Translations under genes and position numbers: made by a program
The notes under the pieces: model-generated
Databases searched by the model: none
Told to the model about the DNA's origin: nothing
Seen by the model: only the letters and a program-made list of their open reading frames with translations
NCBI GenBank assembly: GCA_025966335.1
Contig: JAICRS010000007.1
Location: 1-27,261 of the forward strand
DNA length: 27,261 nucleotides
From: Nocardioidaceae bacterium
GTDB taxonomy: Bacteria > Actinomycetota > Actinomycetes > Propionibacteriales > Nocardioidaceae
Direction of reading: 5' to 3'
In this document: in pieces, positions 1 to 7,497 of the stretch
How the letters are laid out: each line of letters opens with the position of its first letter
Numbering within the stretch: position 1 is the first letter of the stretch

Positions 1-1040
1 CCGATCCGGGGAGCCAGGATGCCGGCCAGCGGAGCGACCACCATCGGCGCCGCCGTCCACGGCAGGGTGCGCAGGCCGGCGTCGAACGGGCTGTAGCCCA
101 TCACGATCTGCAGGTACTGCGCGAGCAGGAACACCGCGCCCATCATCCCCAGCGTGAAGGTCAGCCCGATCACGTTGGCGATCGAGAACTGCCGGGAGCG
201 GAACAGCCGCAGCGGCATCACCGGGAACTGGGTGCGGGTCTCGTGCACCACGAACCCTGCCAGCAGCAGCACGGACGCCGTCAGCGCGACCAGCACCGGG
301 GTGCTCGCCCAGCCGTCGTCGTTGCCGCGAACGATGCCCCAGATTCCGAGGAAGACCGCCACGCCCGCCAGGCCCACGCCGACCAGGTCCAGGGGCTGGC
401 GGCGTCCGCGCGACTCGGCCAGCGCGTACATCGCCAGCGGCACCGCGACCACCGCCACCGGGACGTTGATCCAGAACACCGCCTGCCACGAGACTCCGTC
501 GACGACGGCCCCGCCCAGCACCGGCCCGAGCGCGACGCCGAGGCCGGACACGCCGCCCCAGACGCCGATCGCCAGCGCCCGCTTGGCGACCGGGACCGCC
601 CCCGCGAGCAGGGTCAGCGACAACGGCATGATCGCCGCCGCGCCGGCGCCCTGGAACGCCCGGGCCACGATCAGCATCCCCGGATCGGTGGACAGGGCCG
701 ACGCGATCGACGCGATCGTGAACAGCCCGATGCCCCACAGGAAGACCCTGCGCCGGCCGAGCCGGTCACCGAGCGTGGCCAGGGACAGCATCAGCGTCGC
801 GAACGCCAGCGTGTAGGCGTTCATGAACCACTGGAGCTGTCCTACCGAGGCCCCCAGGTCGGCCTGGATCACCGGGAGTGCGCTGGTCATCACCAGGTTG
901 TCCAGGGTGGCCATGAACATCGGCAGCGAGGCGGCGACCAGCGCCAGCCATACGGGGACGGTACGGCGCGCGCCCCGGTCGGCCTGGGCCGGTCGGACGG
1001 CCGGATGCTCGACAACGGGCGGGGGAGAGGTCGTGGTCAT
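1..1040 (-). CDS. MFS drug efflux transporter, DHA2 (EmrB/QacA) type, 3' end outside window
   Basis: Drug:H+ antiporter of the 14-helix DHA2 family, acting in the cytoplasmic membrane. Translation of the minus strand from the ATG at 1040 stays open to the left edge (about 346 residues), so the C-terminal part is missing. A short polar N-terminus (about 27 residues) leads into helix 1, which ends in MATLDNLVMTSALPVI, the LD-x-x-V-x-x-x-ALP-x-I motif of this family. Next comes QWFMNAYTLAFATLML (helix 2) and the cytoplasmic loop GDRLGRRRVF, the classic MFS motif A. It diverges from a TetR gene across an 86-bp gap containing an inverted repeat, the usual arrangement for an efflux pump and its repressor. 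The substrate cannot be told from sequence. Family is confident; the pairing with TetR is inference. Confidence 0.93.
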   Translation of the reverse strand, partial: MTTTSPPPVVEHPAVRPAQADRGARRTVPVWLALVAASLPMFMATLDNLVMTSALPVIQADLGASVGQLQWFMNAYTLAFATLMLSLATLGDRLGRRRVFLWGIGLFTIASIASALSTDPGMLIVARAFQGAGAAAIMPLSLTLLAGAVPVAKRALAIGVWGGVSGLGVALGPVLGGAVVDGVSWQAVFWINVPVAVVAVPLAMYALAESRGRRQPLDLVGVGLAGVAVFLGIWGIVRGNDDGWASTPVLVALTASVLLLAGFVVHETRTQFPVMPLRLFRSRQFSIANVIGLTFTLGMMGAVFLLAQYLQIVMGYSPFDAGLRTLPWTAAPMVVAPLAGILAPRI

Positions 1041-1079
1041 GGCGATCCCTGGTGGAGGAGGTGGAGTAAGCATCGACTG

Positions 1080-1111
1080 ATTACTTGATCGACGACGATA
1101 AGTAATCAAGT
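1080..1111. promoter_or_regulatory. Probable TetR operator between MFS and TetR genes
   Basis: ATTACTT at 1080-1086 is repeated inverted as AAGTAAT at 1100-1106. A second, offset pair is ACTTGAT (1083-1089) with ATCAAGT (1105-1111). The block is markedly AT-rich against a G/C-rich background and lies between divergent efflux and TetR genes, as expected for an autoregulatory TetR operator. Binding is inferred, not shown. Confidence 0.65.
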
Positions 1112-1113
1112 GA

Positions 1114-1119
1114 TAACCT
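1114..1119 (+). promoter_or_regulatory. -10 element (TAACCT) of the TetR gene
   Basis: TAACCT ends 8 nt before the ATG at 1127, and no Shine-Dalgarno sequence precedes that ATG. This fits a leaderless or one-nucleotide-leader transcript. The element directly abuts the putative operator, so repressor binding would block it. Confidence 0.45.
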
Positions 1120-1126
1120 GTCAAGC

Positions 1127-1750
1127 ATGAACTCTCCCGCGCCCCTGTCGAAGACCCGGATGAACGCCGCCGAGCGCCGCCAGCTCGTGCTCGCCGCCGC
1201 GTCGAAGGCGTTCGCCCGAGGCGGCTACTACGGGACGACCACGGACGCGGTAGCGCGCGAGGCGGGCGTCTCGCAGCCCTACGTCGTGCGGATGTTCGGG
1301 TCCAAGGCGGAGCTGTTCCGCGAGGTGTTCGCGCGCGCGGTCGAGCGGGTGATGACCGAGTTCGAGCCGGTGCTCGCCAAGATCTCCGCGGACCCGGAGA
1401 ACGAGGAGCTCTGGGGCGAGATGGGTGCGGCGTACACCCAGCTGCTCCTCGACGACCGGGACCTGCTGCTGGTGATGATGCACGGCTTCGCGGCCGGCTC
1501 CACCCCGGAGATCGGGGCGCAGGCCCGGACCTGGATGACCAGGATCTACACCGAGATCCGGGACCGCTCCGGTGCCACCCCGGACCAGGTCCGCACGTTC
1601 ATCGCCGGCGGGATGCTGCTCAACACGCTGGTCGCGATGGAGGCTCCTCAGCACGCCGCGAACGACGCCGACCTGGCCGAGCTCGCCTCCTGCGCGTTCG
1701 GCGACGGCCTGGACGCGGCCGCGGGTGAGGCCGTCGACGCCACGGGCTGA
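1127..1750 (+). CDS. TetR/AcrR family transcriptional regulator
   Basis: 207-aa one-component repressor of typical TetR length. The N-terminal DNA-binding domain spans about residues 12-60: RRQLVLAAASKAFARGGYYG, then the helix-turn-helix TTTDAVAREAGVSQPYVVRMF and the following KAELFREVF, a standard TetR_N signature. The remaining 140 residues form the helical ligand-binding/dimer domain, which is not conserved enough to name an inducer. The ATG at 1127 is chosen because the HTH begins a few residues later and a -10 box sits right before it. It diverges from the MFS efflux gene and most likely represses both genes through the palindrome at 1080-1111 (inference). Confidence 0.93.
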   Translation: MNSPAPLSKTRMNAAERRQLVLAAASKAFARGGYYGTTTDAVAREAGVSQPYVVRMFGSKAELFREVFARAVERVMTEFEPVLAKISADPENEELWGEMGAAYTQLLLDDRDLLLVMMHGFAAGSTPEIGAQARTWMTRIYTEIRDRSGATPDQVRTFIAGGMLLNTLVAMEAPQHAANDADLAELASCAFGDGLDAAAGEAVDATG

Positions 1751-1771
1751 ACCGGCTCTGGACAGGTGCGG

Positions 1772-1777
1772 GACGAT
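1772..1777 (+). promoter_or_regulatory. -10-like element (GACGAT) for leaderless HAD gene
   Basis: GACGAT has the conserved A and T (ANNNT) exactly 11 and 7 nt before the ATG at 1784. That is the spacing that places the transcription start on the A of ATG. Only a poor purine stretch lies within 2 nt of the start, so a leaderless mRNA is likely. Confidence 0.4.
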
Positions 1778-1783
1778 GAGGGC

Positions 1784-2614
1784 ATGACCTCGCCTACGAA
1801 ACCGGTTCGCACCTGGCTCTCGGACATGGACGGCGTGCTCGTGCACGAGGAGGAGGCGATCCCTGGTGCCGCGGACTTCGTCAAGCGTCTCCAGGAGCGC
1901 GGCCGGCCCTTCCTGCTGCTGACCAACAACTCGATCTTCACGGCCCGTGACCTCAAGGCCAGGCTGGCCCGCTCCGGGATCGACGTACCGGAGGAGGCGA
2001 TCTGGACCTCCGCGCTGGCCACCGCGCAGTTCCTCGACGACCAGCGGCCGGGCGCCACGGCGTACGTGATCGGCGAGGCCGGCCTGACCACTGCCATGCA
2101 CGAGATCGGCTACGTGCTCTCCGAGCGGGACCCGGAGTACGTCGTGCTCGGAGAGACCCGGACCTACTCGTTCGAGGCGATCACCACCGCGATCCGGCTG
2201 ATCGAGAAGGGGGCTCGCTTCATCGCGACGAACCCGGACCCGAGTGGGCCGTCCCCGCAGGGTCCGATCCCGGCGACCGGGTCGGTGGCGGCGCTGATCA
2301 CCCGCGCGACCGGCGTCGAGCCCTACTTCGTCGGAAAGCCGAACCCGTTGATGATGCGCTCGGCGCTGAACCGGATCGACGCGCACTCGGAGACGACCGT
2401 GATGGTCGGCGACCGGATGGACACCGACATCATCTCCGGCCTGGAGGCGGGGATGCGCACGGTCCTCGTGCTCACCGGCTCGACGCAGGGACACCAGGTG
2501 CCGCGGTTCCCCTACCGACCCACGCAGGTGGTCGACTCCGTCGCCGACCTCGTGGCGATGGTCGACGAGTGGGACGACGAGGACCCGGACGCGATAGTTG
2601 ACTTTGCGAACTAA
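1784..2614 (+). CDS. HAD-IIA family hydrolase (NagD-like phosphatase)
   Basis: 276-aa cytoplasmic phosphatase of HAD subfamily IIA (NagD / p-nitrophenyl phosphatase / phosphoglycolate phosphatase group). Motif I is DMDGVL with the nucleophile Asp14 and acid/base Asp16. Motif II is LLLTNNS (Thr47). Motif III falls in the conserved VGKPNP region, and motif IV is GDRMDTD (Asp210, Asp213, Asp215). The large C2 cap between residues 70 and 180 includes IATNPDP, typical of NagD relatives. The ATG at 1784 is preferred over the in-frame GTG at 1766 because the family N-terminus is close to motif I and a leaderless -10 sits at the right distance. The physiological substrate cannot be deduced. Confidence 0.9.
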   Translation: MTSPTKPVRTWLSDMDGVLVHEEEAIPGAADFVKRLQERGRPFLLLTNNSIFTARDLKARLARSGIDVPEEAIWTSALATAQFLDDQRPGATAYVIGEAGLTTAMHEIGYVLSERDPEYVVLGETRTYSFEAITTAIRLIEKGARFIATNPDPSGPSPQGPIPATGSVAALITRATGVEPYFVGKPNPLMMRSALNRIDAHSETTVMVGDRMDTDIISGLEAGMRTVLVLTGSTQGHQVPRFPYRPTQVVDSVADLVAMVDEWDDEDPDAIVDFAN

Positions 2615-2638
2615 GCCCGGGGACCGCTCCCGCGGGCA

Positions 2639-2644
2639 TAGTGT
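2639..2644 (+). promoter_or_regulatory. -10 element (TAGTGT), leaderless promoter
   Basis: TAGTGT ends exactly 7 nt before the ATG at 2651. No ribosome binding site is visible. This supports the start at 2651 rather than the in-frame GTG at 2645. Confidence 0.5.
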
Positions 2645-2650
2645 GTGCGG

Positions 2651-3301
2651 ATGCGCACCGAGTGGATCCCGCTGTCGGCTGCGGCCCTGGTCACCGGCGT
2701 CATGGCGCTGGTGCTCGGCGCCCTGCTGAACCCGTTGATGGACGACGCGACCCCGGCGCAGACCCTGCGGGTGGCCAACGAGCAGGGCGCGCGGTGGCTG
2801 GCGATGGCCGTGATGTACTTCCTCGGCTCGGTGGCCCTGACCCTCGGGATGCCGACGCTGCTGTCGTTGTTCACCGGCCGCGGACGCAGTGTCGGACTGT
2901 TGGGCGTCGCCGTGTTCTCGGTCGGGATCGTGGGGCTGGCGGGCTTCGGCATGCTGCTGGTCTTCTACAAGGCGCTGCTCACCGAGGGGGTGATCACCAA
3001 CCCGGGCGCCATCGACAGCGTGGCCCGCGAGGCCGGGCTGGCGACCATGCTCTACGTGTGGATCGGCGGCTTCCTGCTCGGAATCCTGCTGATCGCGATC
3101 GCCCTGTTCCGGGCACGCCAGACGGTGGTCTGGGTGCCGATCCTGTTGCTGGTGTTCTTGGCGATGATGCCGATCGCGTCCCGCTTGGGACAGGCGGGGT
3201 CGGCGGTCCAGCTGATGGCGCTGGCCGCGGCGTTCACGGGCGTGGCCACTCGGGCAAGCTCGCCCGAGCACCGGGCCGAGCTGCGCCGGCTGACCGCCTG
3301 A
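2651..3301 (+). CDS. Multi-pass membrane protein of unknown function
   Basis: 216-aa hydrophobic protein with about six predicted transmembrane helices: residues ~7-27, ~49-77, ~80-108, ~132-155, ~158-177 and ~182-198. The N- and C-terminal tails are short and polar. No catalytic or transport motif is recognised. The layout resembles small DUF4386-like integral membrane proteins of actinobacteria, but I cannot assign a family firmly. It has its own probable leaderless promoter and is convergent with the methyltransferase gene only 2 bp away, with no visible terminator between them. Confidence 0.8.
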   Translation: MRTEWIPLSAAALVTGVMALVLGALLNPLMDDATPAQTLRVANEQGARWLAMAVMYFLGSVALTLGMPTLLSLFTGRGRSVGLLGVAVFSVGIVGLAGFGMLLVFYKALLTEGVITNPGAIDSVAREAGLATMLYVWIGGFLLGILLIAIALFRARQTVVWVPILLLVFLAMMPIASRLGQAGSAVQLMALAAAFTGVATRASSPEHRAELRRLTA

Positions 3302-3303
3302 GA

Positions 3304-3888
3304 TCAGTCCGGTTCGACCAGCGGCACGAACGCGTAGTGGCCGTGCCGCTCCACGGTTGGTTCCCCATCCGTACGGCGGACCACGGTCATCCGGCCTGCT
3401 ACGGGGATGACCATCACGCCTCCGACGCGGAGCTGGTCGACGAGCTCGCCGGGGAGGGACGCCGCCTCCGCCGAGACCAGGATCCGGTCGAACGGCGCCC
3501 GGTCCGGGATGCCGAGGACGTTCGGGGTGGCCTGGTTGATGCTGGTCCACGCCGTCGGGTAGGCCGCCAGGTTCTGCTGTCCCCACTCCACCAGCTCCGG
3601 GACGATCTCCACGCCGTGCACCGACCCGGTCGGCCCGACCATGCTGCCCAGGAGGGCGGTCGTCCACCCGGACCCGCAGCCCACGTCGAGCACCTTGTGG
3701 CCCGGCTCGACGTCGAGCAGGCGCAACATCGCGCGCACCGTGGTGGGCTGGCTGTTTGTCTGCTGGTACCCGATCTGGATCGCCCGGTCCTGGCCGGCGA
3801 AGCCGCGCTCCTCCGGTCGCAGGAAATCGTCGCGACGGACCGCCTCGAAGGCCGCCTCCACCGGGTCCGGCGCGCTGCCCGCGGTCAT
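3304..3888 (-). CDS. Protein-L-isoaspartate O-methyltransferase family protein
   Basis: 194-aa SAM-dependent methyltransferase of the PCMT type, which repairs or marks isoaspartyl residues in damaged proteins. The N-terminal RRDDFLRPEERGFAGQDR and IGYQQTNSQPTTVRAML correspond to the family's R-x-x-F-x-P region and its substrate-loop G-x-x-x-T-x-SQP motif. SAM motif I is VLDVGCGSGW (residues 66-75), followed by GVEIVPELVEWGQQNL (motif post-I). The family is usually 200-230 aa, so this is a compact version. Its ATG overlaps the TGA of the upstream DUF2277 gene (ATGA, 3885-3888), so the two are probably translationally coupled. Confidence 0.85.
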   Translation of the reverse strand: MTAGSAPDPVEAAFEAVRRDDFLRPEERGFAGQDRAIQIGYQQTNSQPTTVRAMLRLLDVEPGHKVLDVGCGSGWTTALLGSMVGPTGSVHGVEIVPELVEWGQQNLAAYPTAWTSINQATPNVLGIPDRAPFDRILVSAEAASLPGELVDQLRVGGVMVIPVAGRMTVVRRTDGEPTVERHGHYAFVPLVEPD

Positions 3889-4151
3889 CCGAACCGCGCC
3901 ACCGAACGCGCCTTGGCCTTGGCCGCCTCGACCTCACGGTCCTTGGGCGGCGCGGTGGTGGTCAGCCGGTCGAGGAGCCGCTCGGTGGCCGCGGCCACCT
4001 CCTGGACGGCCTCCTCGAACGCGGCCTGGTTGGCCTGGGACGGTTTCCCGGTCCCGCTGACCTTGCGGACGTACTGCTCCGCCGCGGCGCGCACCTCGTC
4101 GCGGGTGGCGGGCGGTTCGAAGTTGTGCAGGGGTCTGATGTTGCGGCACAT
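3885..4151 (-). CDS. DUF2277 family protein
   Basis: 88-aa soluble protein beginning MCRNIRPLHNFEPPAT, the highly characteristic N-terminus of DUF2277, and continuing into EVRAAAEQYVRKVSGTG. Length and ends match the family. The function of DUF2277 is not known. The N-terminal Cys2 is conserved in the family and could bind metal or be redox active, but that is speculation. The start at 4151 lies 7 nt after a TAGGCT -10 box, with no Shine-Dalgarno, so the mRNA is probably leaderless. Its stop overlaps the start of the methyltransferase gene, which suggests a two-gene operon and possibly a shared role in protein repair. Confidence 0.88.
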   Translation of the reverse strand: MCRNIRPLHNFEPPATRDEVRAAAEQYVRKVSGTGKPSQANQAAFEEAVQEVAAATERLLDRLTTTAPPKDREVEAAKAKARSVARFG

Positions 4152-4157
4152 ACATCG

Positions 4158-4163
4158 AGCCTA
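4158..4163 (-). promoter_or_regulatory. -10 element (TAGGCT) built on the stop codon of the beta-propeller gene
   Basis: On the minus strand TAGGCT runs 4163 to 4158, and its last T is exactly 7 nt before the ATG at 4151. Its first three bases (4163-4161) are the TAG stop codon of the upstream beta-propeller gene. Confidence 0.5.
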
Positions 4164-6047
4164 GACCGAGAGCAGCCTCACGTCGCCGCCGACGACCAGG
4201 GCCACCCGGCCGTCCCCGAGCGGAAGCGTGCGCACGTAGTCCGAGCGCCAGCCGCCCACGGGGTCGGTCAGCGTGCGGGTCAGCGTGCCGTCGCCGTTCA
4301 CCTGCAGGACGGCGATCCGGGTCCGGCCGGTGCGGTAGTCCTGCACCGGTGCGAGCGCGATGCTCCGCTCCGGCAGGAACGTGAACGCGCGGCTGTCCCA
4401 GGCAGTGGTGAACTCGGTGTGCCGGCCGAAGCCGGCGGTCCCGGACCGGCGCGGATCGGCCAGGTCGGAGACGTCGAACAGCGACGCCTGGGCACCGCGG
4501 GTCGAGCCGCGCAACGTGGCGTCCTGGCCGAGGCCGAGCAGCTGCCCGTCGCCGACCGGGTGCAGGTAGGAGGAGAACCCGGGGATCTTCAGCTCACCCA
4601 CCACCCGGGGCCCGGCCGGGTCGGACAGGTCCACGGTGTAGAGCGGGTCAACCTGGCGGAAGGTGACCACGATCGCCAGGTCGCCGAACCAGCGCACGGA
4701 CCGGATCTGCTCGTTGACCCCGATCCCGTCGACACGGCCCACCTCGACCAGGTCGTCGCCGCGTTCTTCGAGGACGACCACGGCGTTCTCCCGCGGGTTC
4801 CAGGAGTCGCCCAGAGCAGTCGCCACCCGCAACCGCCCGTCGTGCTCGCTGAAGGACCAGCGGTCCTGGACCGTGCCGGGCACGTCACTCGAGGCGACGT
4901 ACGCGGTGCTCGGTCCGTCGAGCGCGAACGCGTGCACCTGCGTGGTGGGCGGCGCCGGCCGGCGATCCACTCCGCGTCCCTCGACCGGGATAGGCTGGCC
5001 CCAGCCGCCGCTCGCGGTCGCGATGTAGAGCCGGTCGGTCGAGGAGTACACCATCTGGCCGCCGGCGGTGACCGCGGTCGCGGACCGTTCACCCGGTGTC
5101 GCGGCCGCGAAGGTGACCACGCTGATCGTGCCGATCCCGGAGTGTTCCTCGGGGTGCCGGACGTCGGTGCACGCGACCAGCGGGCTCGGGTCATCGCCCG
5201 AGTGGACCTGGGGCAGCCAGTCGGTGATCGTGCTCTCCCGCAGGATCTCCCGGTTCTCCCGCGTCGCCTCGCGTGCGGTTCTGTCCCGGGTCGGACGGAC
5301 GAAGTCCAGGGCCGGGGCTCCGGTGGAGATCACGGCGCGGACCGTCCCGTCGTACTCACGGGCCGACACGAGCGCCCCGTCGATCCGGTCGTGCCGTTCG
5401 AGGCTGGGCGCGGCCGGGTCGGCGATGTCGAACGTGATCACGTGCGTGGTGGCGACGCCGCCGTACGACGGCAGGATGTCGCGCACCACCGGGCCGCCGT
5501 GGAAGAAGCCGTCCTGGCCGAGGACGACGACCGTGTCGTCGACGAGCAGCAGCTCCTGACCGGTCAACCGCCCTGGCAGCTCGGTGCGGGACAGCTCGCG
5601 GGGCTCGCCGCGCACGTCGCTGACCACGAGATCCCCGCGGTCGAGGTGGACCAGGACGGTCCCGTCCGTCTTCGCGACGTCCGGCTCGTCCACCCCGGCC
5701 TCCTGCACGTTCGTGCCGGTGTCGCCGCTGCCGACGGCCTCGGCCGGCGAGGGTGCGGCCGCGCGGACGTCCCGGGCGGCGGTGAGCAGGACGCCGCCAT
5801 CGGCGTAGACGCCGGGCCAGCCCAGGCCCCAGGGGCCGACCAGGGGCAGCGCCGCGTCGACGTACCACTGGCGCAGCTCCTCGCAGCGCTCGAACGGCTG
5901 CAGCTCCTCGGCCGCGGCGGGTGGTGCCAGCGGCGGTGCGGCCAGGACGGCGAGGGAGGCGCCGACCACTCCGGTGGTGAGCAGCGCGCAGGTGGCTGCG
6001 CTGACCGAGGCGCCTGCACCGAGAGCGGCAAAGGTACGTCGTCGCAT
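4161..6047 (-). CDS. Secreted beta-propeller domain protein
   Basis: 628-aa exported protein of the Pfam 'Beta_propel' group (secreted C-terminal beta-propeller proteins, function unknown). The N-terminus MRRRTFAALG followed by a long hydrophobic stretch to about residue 47 is a signal sequence, with an RR-x-F pattern suggesting possible Tat export. Residues ~111-129 hold TNVQEAGVDEPDVAKTDG, a hallmark of the family. Repeated blades follow with motifs such as VVVLGQDGF, TYVASSD-like strands, YTVDLSDPAGPRVVGELKIPGFSSYLHP and LLGLGQDA. The start is placed at the ATG at 6047, preceded by GGGGAGA, rather than at further upstream codons that would bury the signal peptide. It diverges from the gene at 6130. 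Confidence 0.88.
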   Translation of the reverse strand: MRRRTFAALGAGASVSAATCALLTTGVVGASLAVLAAPPLAPPAAAEELQPFERCEELRQWYVDAALPLVGPWGLGWPGVYADGGVLLTAARDVRAAAPSPAEAVGSGDTGTNVQEAGVDEPDVAKTDGTVLVHLDRGDLVVSDVRGEPRELSRTELPGRLTGQELLLVDDTVVVLGQDGFFHGGPVVRDILPSYGGVATTHVITFDIADPAAPSLERHDRIDGALVSAREYDGTVRAVISTGAPALDFVRPTRDRTAREATRENREILRESTITDWLPQVHSGDDPSPLVACTDVRHPEEHSGIGTISVVTFAAATPGERSATAVTAGGQMVYSSTDRLYIATASGGWGQPIPVEGRGVDRRPAPPTTQVHAFALDGPSTAYVASSDVPGTVQDRWSFSEHDGRLRVATALGDSWNPRENAVVVLEERGDDLVEVGRVDGIGVNEQIRSVRWFGDLAIVVTFRQVDPLYTVDLSDPAGPRVVGELKIPGFSSYLHPVGDGQLLGLGQDATLRGSTRGAQASLFDVSDLADPRRSGTAGFGRHTEFTTAWDSRAFTFLPERSIALAPVQDYRTGRTRIAVLQVNGDGTLTRTLTDPVGGWRSDYVRTLPLGDGRVALVVGGDVRLLSV

Positions 6048-6129
6048 AGTCTCCCCGTTCCGTGGTCCGCACGTTCTGTGGTGGGACGCACGTTGTGGGG
6101 TGGCGGTTCCACTGGGCAGAGTGGGCGCC

Positions 6130-7335
6130 ATGGCCACCGACGCACAGCGCACCCACGACCTGGTCCTCTTCGGCGCGACCGGTTTCACCGGCGGACTGAC
6201 CGCCGAGTACCTCGCCCGCAACGCCCCCGCGGACTGCCGCTGGGCACTGGCGGGGCGGAACCAGGCGAAGCTGGAGGCGGTCCGCTCCCGGCTCGCGGTG
6301 ATCGACCCCGGGCTGGCGGCGATGCCGCTGCTGCACGCCGACGTCACCGACCCCGGCTCGCTGAACGAGGTGGCCGGCTCCGCGCGCGTGGTGATCACCA
6401 CCGTCGGCCCCTACCTCGAGTACGGCGAGCCGCTGGTCGCCGCCTGTGCCGAGGCAGGCACCGACTACCTCGACCTGACCGGCGAGCCGGAGTTCGTCGA
6501 CCGGATGTACGTCGAGCACCACCAGCGCGCCAGCGAGACCGGGGCACGGATCGTGCACTGCAGCGGCTTCGACTCCATTCCCTACGACCTCGGGGTCAGG
6601 TTCACCGTCCTGCAGCTGCCCGAGGGTGTGCCGCTCCGGGTCAAGGGCATGGTTCGCGCCGGTGGCATGTTCTCCGGTGGCACCTTCCACTCCGCGGTCA
6701 ACGCGATGTCGCGCGGCAGACAGATGAAGCAGGTGTCCTCGCAGCGCAAGAAGATGGAGGCCCGTCCGGCCCGCCGCAGGGTCCGGCTGTCCGCGCGGCC
6801 GCCGCACCGCGACAGCGACTTCGGCCACTGGCTGGTGCCGCTGCCGACCGTCGACCCGCTCGTGGTGCGGCGCTCCGCCGCCGCCCTCGACCGCTACGGC
6901 CCGGACTTCGAGTATGCGCACTACGCCGGTGTCCGCCGCCTCCCGGTCGTGGTCGGCGGAGTGGTCGGAGTCGGCGCACTCGCCGCCGTGGCGCAGGTGC
7001 CACCGTTGCGCAACCTGCTGCTCAGCCGGGTCCCGCAGGGCGAGGGGCCGGACCAGGCCCGTCGGGAGAAGTCGTGGTTCGCGGTCCGGTTCATCGGTGA
7101 GGGCGGTGGGCAGCGGGTCACCACGGAGGTGTCCGGTGGCGACCCCGGCTACGACGAGACGGCGAAGATGCTGGGTGAGGCGGGGCTCTGCCTGGCGTTC
7201 GACGACAACCCGGGGATGTCGGGGCAGGTCACCACGGCGGTCGCGATGGGCGAGCACCTCACCGAACGACTGGTGCGGGCCGGGATCCGGTTCGAGGTCC
7301 TCGAGAAGGAGACGGTCCAGGCCCGCGCCGAGTAG
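6130..7335 (+). CDS. Saccharopine dehydrogenase family / trans-acting enoyl reductase-like protein
   Basis: 401-aa NAD(P)-binding oxidoreductase. The Rossmann fold begins at once: LVLFGATGFTGGLTAEYL (glycine motif, residues 15-22). ALAGRNQAKL and VVITTVGPYLEYGEPLVAAC follow, then YLDLTGEPEFVDRMY and HCSGFDSIPYDLGV. This set is typical of the actinobacterial Sacchrp_dh_NADP proteins that include mycobacterial trans-acting enoyl reductases, which reduce lipid intermediates for polyketide synthases. No PKS is in the window, so a lipid role is only an inference from the family. A hydrophobic segment at residues ~275-300 (VVVGGVVGVGALAAVAQV) may touch the membrane. The ATG at 6130 starts right at the fold. 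Confidence 0.85.
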   Translation: MATDAQRTHDLVLFGATGFTGGLTAEYLARNAPADCRWALAGRNQAKLEAVRSRLAVIDPGLAAMPLLHADVTDPGSLNEVAGSARVVITTVGPYLEYGEPLVAACAEAGTDYLDLTGEPEFVDRMYVEHHQRASETGARIVHCSGFDSIPYDLGVRFTVLQLPEGVPLRVKGMVRAGGMFSGGTFHSAVNAMSRGRQMKQVSSQRKKMEARPARRRVRLSARPPHRDSDFGHWLVPLPTVDPLVVRRSAAALDRYGPDFEYAHYAGVRRLPVVVGGVVGVGALAAVAQVPPLRNLLLSRVPQGEGPDQARREKSWFAVRFIGEGGGQRVTTEVSGGDPGYDETAKMLGEAGLCLAFDDNPGMSGQVTTAVAMGEHLTERLVRAGIRFEVLEKETVQARAE

Positions 7336-7359
7336 GCGCCGAGGAAGGACCTACCGAGA

Positions 7360-7373
7360 GGGCGAAACCGCCC
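7360..7373 (+). terminator. Possible short terminator hairpin
   Basis: GGGCG (7360-7364) and CGCCC (7369-7373) pair around an AAAC loop, 25 nt after the stop of the oxidoreductase gene. There is no T run, and the 5-bp stem is weak, so this is only a candidate. Confidence 0.2.
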
Positions 7374-7465
7374 GGATGTCCGGTTCACCCCCCAAGCGGG
7401 TCACCTGGGCGGTGCTGTCCGGGTCATTTCGGTGCAGAACGGGTGAACGTGGGGCGCGGTTCTCC

Positions 7466-7471
7466 TAGGGT
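7466..7471 (+). promoter_or_regulatory. -10 element (TAGGGT) of the lytic transglycosylase gene
   Basis: TAGGGT lies 26 nt before the ATG at 7498. A GTGAAC sequence at 7443-7448 stands 17 bp upstream of it as a possible -35. A GGGAG ribosome site (7487-7491) lies between. GTTCACCC at 7383-7390 is the inverted copy of GGGTGAAC at 7441-7448, so the -35 region could also form part of a spaced operator. Confidence 0.4.
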
Positions 7472-7497
7472 CGGGCGAGGACGACTGGGAGCTCGGC

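Noticed and set aside
1121..3937. A 938-codon open frame on the minus strand
   Set aside because: It is antisense to the TetR, HAD and membrane-protein genes, has Arg/Gly/Pro-rich composition typical of a shadow frame, and no domain.
3756..7100. A 1114-codon open frame on the plus strand
   Set aside because: It runs antisense to the DUF2277 and beta-propeller genes and out of frame with the oxidoreductase gene. Composition is that of a G/C-driven shadow.
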